Of a stretch of DNA of 64,000 nt, positions 54,931 to 64,000 are shown piece by piece. Location of the stretch: the NCBI GenBank assembly GCA_012845835.1, contig JABAKD010000016.1:20069196-20133195 (forward strand). Reading direction: 5' to 3'. The position numbers and the translations under genes are program-made. Source of the DNA: Undaria pinnatifida. Its lineage: Eukaryota > Sar > Phaeophyceae > Laminariales > Alariaceae. The notes below the pieces were generated by a model. It saw only the letters and a list, made by a program, of their open reading frames with translations, was not told the origin of the DNA and ran no database searches. Within the stretch, counting starts at the first letter, position 1. Every line of letters begins with the position of its first letter.

Positions 54931-56580
54931 GCGAAACAATGATGACATCATTTTTTTTTTGACGATTTGGGTTAAGGAGCCCCGTCATTAACGACGCCTT
55001 CACGACTGGAAACCCGTTAATGAGGACAGCATTACTTGTAATTAGTATAGAGACGGGTTAAGGACCCCCGTCATTGAGAAACCGAACAAAATTACCATAA
55101 GGCGCTACCTCTATCTATCTTTTACGCCGGAGTATTATGTAGCGCGCGTCGTTCCATTGGTCAACCTTTAAGGCGTGGTGTGACCAATAATAATAGCGAT
55201 TTGAACTATTTTTTTTCCCCTTCAAAAAATAATTGTACCCACGGATTTTTTTTTGTTGCGACAGATGACGGCCGTCGAGTTAGTGTGCGATATCATTGCA
55301 GCTTGTTCCAAATAGCATTATTAACCCTCCCCTTGGGAAATTCAGTCGCCAAAAATTGACAGAAACAAACAAACAAACAAACAAACAAAATAACTGACGA
55401 TTTACGGCACCGACCGCATGATGATGAGGCAACCCGAGGTGCTGGTTGGTGTTGAATCACATACATGTATGTGCTCAAAACATGCGACGCGGGAAAGCTG
55501 TGAGGCAAGCGTGGGGTCATCACGATACTCGGATTGCCTCAAGCTTCTCCTGAATTAGACGCTTTTTAATTGGATCACGCTCGTCGGCATTTGGTCTGTA
55601 TACTATTATCAAGATATAATTAAGTCCCAAGGGGATTAAATTGGTTTTCTGTTTTGTCTTATCGTGGACGCTCGTAAACCGGGTACCCCATCTTAAACCA
55701 TTATGGAGACCTCAGATGGGAAAAAAATGACGATCACTTGCACATAGCTGACGATTATTGATAGGACCAGCCACACTATGTGAAGCAGCGCCAACCGTCA
55801 AGTCCGGAGATGATGTTTTCTATGCCAGACGGCAATGCACGGACGGGGGGCTGCACGACACGCGTGTGTGTGCATGATGAGCATGGGTTTTCGTGGGTGC
55901 ACGATTTTTTCCGAATCTAAAAGGACCAGTCAGCTGCCTTGTTGTGTTTTGTTCCGACCGGATGATACGTAGTGGATGCTCAGCTATTAATGCAAGGAGA
56001 GCTTTGCAATCTGCCCGTGATATATCGGTCGTGCGTACTCGTGAAGGATTGACGCTAGGAGACCGCGATGTGACTGGCCCCTTGACTGACCGCCCCCCAC
56101 ACTCATAGTGACACGTTAACAAAGACGCGCTAGGAGGCCGCGATTTGACTGACTCCTTGACTGACCGTCTCCCCATACTACTAATAGTGGCATGCTATAC
56201 TTGTGGGTGCACCTCAAAAGGAGCTAACAACTACATTTGCTTTTTTGGAGCCAAACATATTGTTGATCGAACTACCTACAAGGGTGCAATCCTACACGCG
56301 AGCGCAATCCTATGCGGAAGCGTTTTGCGTGCAATCTCGGCTTTTTTCGCGGAACGACCTCTACAAATGGTCACTTTGGTGCCTCAAGCTGGCCCAGGCC
56401 TCGCCCCCCCCCCCTCATTCATGAATGTCATGCCGTTGCCCAGTTATTCGTAAACCTTGGAAGGTGGCGGCTGACGGACGCGTGCCAAGCACCTACTTAT
56501 TCTGCCTAGGGCTCCTCATTCGATGAACTCCATAGCTCATCCGACAGCCGCCGTTTGAGAAACAACCATACGCTATTGCT
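54931..56580. other. Intergenic, repeats only
   Basis: Two GGGTTAAGGANCCCCGTCATT words (54968, 55055) with a third relative at 2066, a CAAA run (55360-55390), and a tandem CCGCGAT...CTGACCG word (56060, 56130). No exon recognised. Confidence 0.4.
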
Positions 56581-56582
56581 AT

Positions 56583-56790
56583 ACAACGGCAGCTTGCGCT
56601 GCCGGGGTTGTAACGAAGACCACTGATAGGGACAGCTTACGCTATACCTACAATGGGACCCGAAGGGTGCGCCAGCTAGCGTTGGGCTGCGAAAGCAACT
56701 GAGTTAAATCGACATACGACGCGTATGAAAATACGTGGAAGTGTGGTGAGCTAAAGCTATATTTTTCCCCATCCGCCGGAGGATAAAAAA
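56583..56790 (-). mobile_element. Dispersed repeat family R2, second full copy
   Basis: Matches 25768-25970 throughout. Same orientation as that copy. Confidence 0.75.
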
Positions 56791-56919
56791 AAAAAAAAAG
56801 CTATTCATACCTACCCGATGCACAATACCACGAGCGAGACATCCAACGGATGGCATATTCAAATACGCATCGGACCCAAAGCTATACATGGGCAGCCAGC
56901 CCCTCAGATGAAGTTGAAA

Positions 56920-57150
56920 GCTCGGTCCTCGAGAAAGGTTTAGGCTCAAAAGTGAGACTCTAACCACCGTACGAGCACCGCAGCTCGACAACAGTCGATT
57001 TTTTCTTTGTTCTCTTTGGCGCTTCCCCCTCGGATGCATAGTCAATGATCAAATGACCAAGGCAAGCAACAAATGAGTATCCCTCCCCCCCCTCCCCCGG
57101 ATGCGCACCGCACCGACGCCGCGCTCCCTTGCCCGTGGCATATCTGGCCA
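56920..57150. other. Segment resembling a kinase intron
   Basis: GATGCATAGTCAATGATCAA, ATGACCAAGGCAAGCAAC, AAATGAGTATCCC parallels kinase A intron text at 6965-7015 (GATGCGTGATCAATGGACAA, ATGACCAAGGGAACCAACG). It suggests a third, decayed relative of the kinase locus here. Confidence 0.4.
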
Positions 57151-57485
57151 TCACAAACAGAGGTGGGCAGTTACCCCCCCTGCGCTGAATCTAGCACCAC
57201 AACATGTGAAACGCGGCGGGTACCGCACCGGCGGTTCTTCAGGGAGCGCCACGACACTGCTGGCAGACCCAAGCAGAGCGGGTGCCCCCACCTCAATCGC
57301 AACCACTACCGCACCCGCGGTGCTTTACCGTTTGACGAAAACTCCTTGTCGTGTACGCAAATTTTCTCGCCAAGCATGATTCACAATCCTTCCTGCGGGA
57401 GGAAGCCGAAGGCTGCGATTCGACCATGAGGCTCGATTGCAGCGGCGGCGGCGGTAGCGGTAGTTTTCTCCCCCGACCAACTGTC

Positions 57486-57833
57486 TCAATGCTGCCGCTT
57501 TGGCCTGTGCCTCATGTTCGCACGTACGCGGGGGCAGGAAAACTGACCCCTGCCTCTCGCCAATCTTCTGTACCAATCATCGGTAAAGAAGGCTATGGTG
57601 GCGGTGGCAAGCGATTCGAAGAACCACCCCTGGTGGGCGACACGCGGCATGTAGCAGAAGAGTCCCCACCCCTGATAGCTTCTCATAATGTGGTAGGAGC
57701 TGCCACCGCCGACACCGCCGCCGCCGCTGCCACCGTCGGTTCTGCAAAAGTTCGCTGCATGTGCGGAGAGGCGATACTTGGCGTTAGCCCCTTGGTTGAC
57801 GGCTCTTCCCAGGGCAGGAGCCGCCGCCGCCAC
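57486..57833 (-). pseudogene. Gly-rich minus-strand fragment, function unknown
   Basis: Open frame of 115 codons with TDGGSGGGGVGGGSSYH and MRSYQGWGLF, related to 28698-28830. The plus strand is also open over 57351-57872 (173 codons), so the coding strand is not certain. Could be a remnant of a kinase-type tail exon. Confidence 0.3.
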
Positions 57834-57875
57834 CTCCGCTGTATGCTCCGCGGCAGGTTGCAGCTGCGCTGACAG

Positions 57876-58430
57876 GCGAGCCTAAGAATACCACGGCAAT
57901 TAGTCGAGGTGAAGCAAGTGAAATGCTAGCGTACCGGGTACAACAACACGACAATACAAGCCAGGCGATAAACATAAGAAATTAAAGAACTAAAAAAATG
58001 TTTGGTAATAACGACAGGGGTGAAGAATGTGGTGCAACAAGATCATAAGAGGCTGCAAGAAGAACAGCATACGTGCTGAAGAGGAAAAGATAACTGTTGC
58101 GCGGACGAAACAGCACGAAGAAGAAGAGGAAGAAGACACCGGCGTAAGGCCGGCGCGCAGAGAAAGCAAGGGGAGAAAGAGAGAAACAAGGGCAACAAAG
58201 AAAGAGAACGAAACCAGAAAGGCAAAAGGTGTCATTGCTGCCGCTTTTACGCTCCCTCCATTGAACCCAACGAAAACACAATGGGTGAAAACTACCCCTC
58301 ACTGCTGTCGGGTTCACGGCTATGCTATTAATAGTATTAATAGTATCAATAGTAGCACACGTCACACTTATTAGTCGAACCGGCACCTTGCCACACGATA
58401 TACCATTCGTTTCTACATTCATCGACAGCT
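57876..58430. other. Intergenic, no gene seen
   Basis: Purine-rich on the plus strand (58060-58230). No exon recognised. Confidence 0.4.
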
Positions 58431-58439
58431 GTATCAGTA

Positions 58440-58885
58440 CTCCCCACCTCCCCGGTTTCCCATTGTCGCTGCTATTTATTGGCGTCCACTGCTGCGTGGC
58501 ATAGCCAGCTCTTCTCCGCCTCACCCCTGTGCCATCTCGTCATGAAGTGGTCCGCCGCGTCGACGACCACAGGCACCACTTACCATTCCTCTAGTAGTCC
58601 GTCCTCGGTCATAGCACCATCTCTACTCCGAACGGCAAAGGGGAGCTTTCCGTGGATCGCTCGGTGGCTTGGAATACCTTGATGTCGTCTGATAGACATT
58701 GAGCCCAGTTTTTTCTGGTCGGCCTAGCCCCGGATTCTCCCCGCCAGCCATCGTCCCGAACATCACTCGATGGGTCAGCCGCTCATCGGTCATTCGTTGC
58801 ACGGCTCCCGCAAGGAGGAGGCGGTCACAATGGCGGTCATCATTTTCACAAGGCCTTGCGCCGACGTCTGGCCACAATACCTGCA
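58440..58885 (-). mobile_element. Non-LTR retrotransposon remnant (C-terminal end)
   Basis: Minus-strand frame at 58805-58707 reads AVQRMTDERLTHRVMFGTM then AGGENPGLGRPEKT, the pattern (RMxDxRLxxRVLFGxLAGGxRPxGRPxKxW) usual near the end of jockey/LINE-type ORF2 proteins. After a frameshift, WHRGEAEKSWLCHAAVDANK at 58553-58470 continues the same kind of sequence. No RT core or endonuclease domain present; long inactive. Confidence 0.55.
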
Positions 58886-60732
58886 TCTTCGGCGTACAAC
58901 ATAATTCACCGGACTGACCTTCGTACACATACATGCAACAAATCGGCACCCCCCCCCCTTGATTCCCTAAGTAGTGTACGATGTGTTTAGTGTACAATGT
59001 GCTCCGGGTCGGGATAATATTTACCAAACATTAACCTGATCAAATAGCGCCGTTTATTGGATGCTCAACTGTCAACTTTGCCAGCATGATAGCCTGATCC
59101 CATACCTGCAGTAGGCAGGCTGTAGCTTGGTAAAGTTCGTAACACTACCACGAATGAAGTCGGTGTTGCGAGCTTGAGCTCCTGAAGGGTTTTATCCTAT
59201 ATAGATTGTCGTGCAGTAACGCCTACTATTATCAAGCTTGTGTATTCACAATTCGACGAGAGAGTCAACGGGGGAAGGAAATGCTGAACGCTTCTCGCGA
59301 TAAAAATGAAGGCATGCACCATACATACGTAGCTGGCTGCCTCCTCCTGTCTGACCCCGGATCTGAGTTATTATTATGTTATTATGTTATTATGAGATGA
59401 GAGAGAATTGGACAAAAAGTGCAAAGAAAGACTGCTCCATTAGTCTAGAGGGATGGGAAAAAGGGGAAAAGCTATGAATCTAAAAATATACCAGCATATT
59501 CTAGCTTAGTTTCCACATGTCGCCGGAACAGCGAAAGCGCGAGTTGGCAAGCATCGACGACAATTGACCAACAGGGGGGGGTGCTGAACCTGTGCGCGGT
59601 AACAGCCAAACCATGTGTGTATGTGCCGTTCAGCGAGAATAGAAGACGCCTAGGGTACGATGTCTTGTCCGCAATGCCGTTGAGTGTACATGTTCCTATG
59701 AATTGAGCTGGACAAAAGCAAAAAGAAAGTAGAAATGACGAAAACAATGAGGAAAAAATGACAAAAAATGGATGTATGCCATGCACTTTCAGCACCGTCT
59801 AAAATTTTAGTAGGATCTTTGGATCTTTCCGTTGCTGTTTTTTCGACCAAACGGGTAAGAAAGGGGTAACTTTCGGGCTGCTTCGTTTTACCTTTCACTT
59901 CTGCCACTGCACGCGGGATCAAAAAATGATACCAGATACAGTACACCATCGACTACAGCCCGCAACAGAACGTCGCAACCAATCACAACACAGCTGTCCG
60001 GTGGGCACTGCCGTCGTCTCACCCACCCCTACCCACAGTAGTAGGAGATTGCTGCCGTTGCTATTCTTCACACCGGCCTAGCTAGCTAGGTGGCTGCTAT
60101 CCGCCATCTCAACCTAGGCGGCTGGTAGCCGTCGGCGTCTCAACCTGGGGGGTGCCGGAAGCGAGGCTGCTGCTGTTAGGTATGCATACCAGTTCTCGTC
60201 TGCACACCAAGATGACACGATGGAGCGTCGGCGCGTCGAACCACGAATGAAGAACATACTGGGGTCGCGAAGCCAACAACGCAGATAGATCCCGAAGATA
60301 GACTAGCTACGAAACATCCTGCTCCAAGGCCCCCTTGCCCTTGGCGCAGAGCGGCTTCGTAGATTGCATTGCCTCTCGCACTCCCCTCGCCTCGCGTTGC
60401 CTCTCAGCCTTATGGTGGCGGTTGAGATTCTTGGATTTGGTCAAATATTCTCTCAGCCTGGCGATATGATACCTGGTATGTTATGCCATGCAATACACGC
60501 GTAAACACGTGTGTGCAGGTAGGTGCAGCTGCAGGCAGAGCCCATGGATTCTTATTTTTTTTCCGAGAGCACTCAACAGTCAAAATGCAATCACCACTAC
60601 ATCAAGGGATGAGCGATCTGCCACCGACATGGTGCTCGTTTGGTCTTGTTCACACTCTGCATCGGGTCCTACCTGTTCTGTTTATCGCCTCCTCTGTTTG
60701 TTGTGCCAGGATCCATCACTCACCGAGGAAGC
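58886..60732. other. Intergenic, mostly unassigned
   Basis: Decayed body of the SINE-like repeat (about 59500-59680: AGCGAAAGCGCGAGTTGGCA), GCTAGCTAGG words near 60080, one TACCTGGTA at 60470. No exon recognised. Confidence 0.4.
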
Positions 60733-63700
60733 ATGAGATCTTCTCTGGCGATGAAGCCAATCTTCTTTGTGCCATGCTTGTCGATGCTCCACTATACGCC
60801 CACCGCGTCTGCAATCAGACTTGCGGGTTTGACCTCGGGCATCAGCGCCCGCTTTCGTACGGGCCCCTCGCCGACGCCTACCTCGGAGGATCCGGCTGAG
60901 GTAAGAAGCTTGCTTTGGCTGTTCAATCAAAGTCCCATAAGTATCGTAAACAGCAACGTGCGTTTACTGGGCTGTGGTACGAGTACATAATCCGACTTTG
61001 AAAAAAGTCGTCGGCAGTGGCGAGTACCGTGCTAGATATAATTATAGGAACCGTTTGAACATAATTATGAAATTAAAACGTTCCTTATATTTAATCCCGG
61101 AGTGCCACACAGACGCGATATCATAGCGAGGTACTGCACCATGGGTGAAATTTGTTGTCGTATTGTGTAAGAATACCGCTGGCCCCTATCTGCATGACAA
61201 TGCTTACTGCACAGCAAAACGGCAGACAACTCATCCTACAATATAGACTATGTCTGTGTTCGGTCGGATAGCACTTGCATGGTGGGGTGCCCTGTGTTTC
61301 GAGTTCTGAACGAGATCTACCGCTGTAATAAGACCTAAGTTGCAGAAATCAGCCCTATGTACTGTTGTTAGTGTGCGGTACTGTGTAATCCACACAAACG
61401 CGCCGCGCTAAATAACAGGTGCAATTTTTTGTGACATTTTTCCTCTTGGTTGGTTCTCTTTTTCAATATTTTTGTTCGCGGGTTGCAACAAAACCTACAG
61501 GTCCCCACCAAAAAATGTCTTTTCAGAAAAAAAATGCCATGTATGTGCCTCTTTCAGGAGATGCTTACCCATGCTTCCGATCCTAAATAATCTACAGCTC
61601 TAGACTAGAGGAGTGAGCCCCGTTCCCAAACCTCGAGCACAGCTCGAAGGAGCAGATCACAGAATGTGAGATGGAGGCAGGACGAGGATTCAGTGCTAGT
61701 GCATACTGCTGTGCTTGATGTTTCATGGTTGACAGCCGAGTCGGCTTTGCGTCTGCTAGTTGCTTTATTCGTCCACATCAGTACTTCGTGTTAACACCAA
61801 CAGATGATGCTGGTTTTAACGTTGGCCTGATGGACAAACACATTTGTACAGCTGCCGTCCTCGTACTGTAGCTATATCTCTAGACTGCTGCGGCATTATA
61901 CCCGAGAACACTACGGTAGATAAAATCAAGTAGGAGTCGATGATGTGGGGCGACGTTCGCAGCGTTTGTACATTGTTCCATTGAACGCAATATCTATGTC
62001 TCATCGTTACTTGTGACCACAGAGCACAGAGCTTTGATCTCTACATGTAGACTAGAGTGATGAACACTACTACTAATAGTAACACCGACTGCCTGTGCTG
62101 GGTGTCGGTGTGTGAAACACAACGGTGAACTGTCAAGAAACGCGCCATCATAGGAACGCGCCAACATCGAAGCAGGCGGCACGCGTTGCGGCAATGCTCC
62201 TGGTTCAATTCCTTAGCTGCGCGCGCGACGGCAGGGTAGCCCGTTCGGGCCAAAACGTTGGCTGAAGAGCTCCTGCAACAAATAACCGCTTAAAATCGTT
62301 GGAACAAACATTATTTCTTTCCGTGTGATGCGCTGCATACCTAGGCCATAGGATTATTGACCAGGTTACGCTTTCATGATCTTTCAGAGTACGGTTTGGG
62401 TTAGGTATTGCAGCAGAGACACCTCAAGCAAGTAACACAAGAAAAAATGAGGTGCGCCCTTATCGAAACACGCATATAGTAGAGACCGAACCCTACACGC
62501 CGTATGCTACTTATCTACCCTGGGCGTGTGATATTGCTGTCGTTGCGATATTTCTTTGGAGAGAGAGTGATATCCCTAAACTTCTTCATGATTCATATAA
62601 ATCCTCATCACTGAATCGATGCAACATGTCAACCTTCTGTTATTGACGACGGTACATGCTTGCCCTATCGGTCTATCGACGTCCCAGAGAGCACGCTTGG
62701 CCGAGCAAGAAAGGGTGAGGGCCGTCAGCGCCCAGTGTTGCGCGGCGTTACACGAATCCGACGGAGTGGGGGAGTGGACGGACGGCGTAATTAAACAGAA
62801 GTGGCCAAAGATCTGGTGAGATGCTCCCTCCCCCAACTAACTGTTCTTCGTACTGCAGTACTGCACCCCTCTCGTTCTTTGTACTTCGATATTTCTGGTG
62901 AATTGTTTAACTAAATAGTAATGTGAAAAAGGGAGATCATACATCCAGGACGTCTCGTCCTTCCCACTCGGAGTTGCCAGTGTTGCATTATACGGCACTT
63001 GCTCTGATTATGGGCGCAGGCCGATGGTTTATCCGACGCAAAGCATGCTTCTCCGCGAACACGCAGGACGATCGCCCTACATGATGCGCCTACACGGTTC
63101 ATGCTAGTCAATACACAGTATAGTAGGTTATGGTCCTATTTTTTGTGCAAGTCGTAAACGTTTGGCGATGGTCCTATTTAATATAAAGCCGGAGTGCTCA
63201 TGAGTACTCAACACTATGCAAGCAAGCTGTGGCCGATGGCCGACAGTAACACGCTGCACCCTACCCTCCTTCGCCGCTCCGTCTTGCACCTCTCTCCCTG
63301 TTCAACGTGCAGCCTGATTGATGGCGCCACGTGCCCAATGTATGACTTCCACGGCTTGGAGCCAGAGCCTAAGGTCCCGGTACGTAACACGGCTTACCGC
63401 ACTTACTTGTGCTTGATGGGACTGATTTTGATTTCAACTTGTGGAACATGCTGCCATTCATTCGTTGTGCTCTTGCAAACTCCGAAACAAACTTCTACTA
63501 ATAGCTCTATAATAGTTGGATCTGAACTTAACTCGAGTTTGCTCCCTGTGCGTCACGCCCGTTCCTGTCATGTCAGGCTGGAACGATGATGTGCATCGAC
63601 AGCAACGGCAACACCGCGACGAGAAGCATCACCGCTCACACAGCCAACCACGGCCAGACCACTACCACAGACAACTCTGGGGCTCCTGTTCCCCCGTGCG

Positions 63701-63894
63701 AGGTCAGCCCGATCGATCAGCTGCGATACGAGTGGCTCATATTCATTAGCGCGCTTGGCGTGGCTGCCGTCATGCAAACGTTCGGCACTCTCTACGCAGC
63801 TATGCTTCCCCTACAACATGGAGACGAAGGTCCTATCGATCTCGAGACCCTGACGTACGAGGAACGCGTCATGGTGGTGGCAACCTTGTGGCTG
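60733..63894 (+). CDS. Unrecognised multi-exon gene with membrane segment (3'-partial)
   Basis: Exons 60733-60900, 62688-62815, 63205-63379, 63577-63894, frame kept at all junctions (789 nt, 263 codons) with donors GTAAGA, GTGAGA, GTACGT, GTGAGT. The N-terminus MRSSLAMKPIFFVPCLSML could be a signal or targeting peptide. Exon 2 codes RARLAEQERVRAVSAQCC and HESDGVGEWTDG, exon 3 SKLWPMADSN and six Cys/His-containing stretches, exon 4 a Thr-rich part and WLIFISALGVAAVMQTFGT, a likely transmembrane helix, followed by an acidic LETLTYEERV. The gene goes on past the right edge. The link between exon 1 and 2 (1.8 kb intron) is the weakest; ATG 63200 is an alternative start. Family not recognised. Confidence 0.45.
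60901..62687. other. Intron or intergenic
   Basis: No exon recognised. Contains a copy of family R3 at about 62315-62460 (TACCTAGGCCATAGGATTA, GAGGTGCGCCC). Confidence 0.4.
63577..63894 (+). CDS. Best-supported exon of the right-edge gene
   Basis: 318 nt, acceptor CATGTCAG, donor GTGAGT, phase 0 both sides. Open for 106 codons with non-repetitive composition and one predicted helix of about 20 hydrophobic residues. It is the most confident coding part of this gene. Confidence 0.6.
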
Positions 63895-64000
63895 GTGAGT
63901 GTCCAACCATTTTCAAAATGCCTCGCGATGCTGTGCGAAGCATACTCGCATGGCTGCATCATCCGTAGGGCTCCAGCCACTACTTGAGTCCTCGTGCGAC

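Noticed and set aside
1..64000. CRISPR arrays, operons or other prokaryotic features
   Set aside because: Spliced genes and repeat content are eukaryotic; tandem repeats here lack the spacer-repeat structure of CRISPR.

Overview
This is nuclear DNA of a eukaryote. Genes are broken into short exons (69-170 nt) with GT-AG introns of 0.5-4 kb whose codon phases match across the junctions. About half of the window is simple-sequence, minisatellite and small dispersed repeats, with very long C/CT-rich tracts. The architecture (GT-AG introns with many GTGAG donors, C-rich acceptor tracts, Ala/Gly/Ser-rich proteins, roughly balanced GC) fits a stramenopile, most plausibly a brown alga. That placement is inference and was not tested by a search.

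The main content is a direct tandem duplication of a protein-kinase gene. Copy A (671-11034, plus strand) lacks its first exon, which would lie left of the window. Copy B (35671-49761, plus) appears complete for the kinase domain: Gly-rich loop, beta3 Lys, alphaC Glu, catalytic loop, metal-binding loop, PPE, subdomain IX Asp and subdomain XI Arg fall on eight exons. Internal exons of A and B match in order, splice phase and almost always length (80/77, 147/147, 149/149, 170/170, 69/69, 99/99 nt). Both read HND instead of HRD and DLG instead of DFG, and both end in one very long exon coding an Ala/Gly/Ser-rich tail (about 620-790 residues) with short repeated motifs. The duplicated segment includes 3' flanking DNA, to about 14.9 kb for A and 54.3 kb for B. 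Both flanks end in the same minisatellite-like repeat.

Most striking: in each kinase gene a different exon of the kinase domain has extra copies in a neighbouring intron, one of them in reverse orientation. In A it is the catalytic-loop exon (4146-4294, a partial sense copy at about 4352-4461 and a partial antisense copy at about 4462-4585, inside a larger inverted repeat 3862-4828). In B it is the alphaC exon (a broken sense copy 38574-38651, an intact antisense copy 38672-38751, and the exon used here, 39352-39428). A remnant of the Gly-loop exon also lies just downstream of the functional one.

Layout: 1-11.0 kb kinase A; 11.0-14.9 kb its duplicated 3' flank; 14.9-33.3 kb a gene-poor repeat landscape (candidate solo LTR, 255-bp tandem repeat, GGCCCGGCCCAT array, 63-bp minisatellite, tRNA-headed SINE-like repeats, one isolated candidate exon); 33.3-33.6 kb two candidate exons of an unrecognised gene; 35.7-49.8 kb kinase B; 49.8-54.3 kb its duplicated 3' flank; 54.3-60.7 kb repeats with a non-LTR retrotransposon remnant and Gly-rich fragments on the minus strand; 60.7-64 kb an unrecognised multi-exon gene with a predicted membrane segment, running off the right edge.

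A 9-mer, TACCAGGTA/TACCTGGTA, occurs 15 times in the window. Comparing two copies of a longer repeat shows one instance as a clean 7-base gain at a TA. It may mark an undescribed micro-insertion process.
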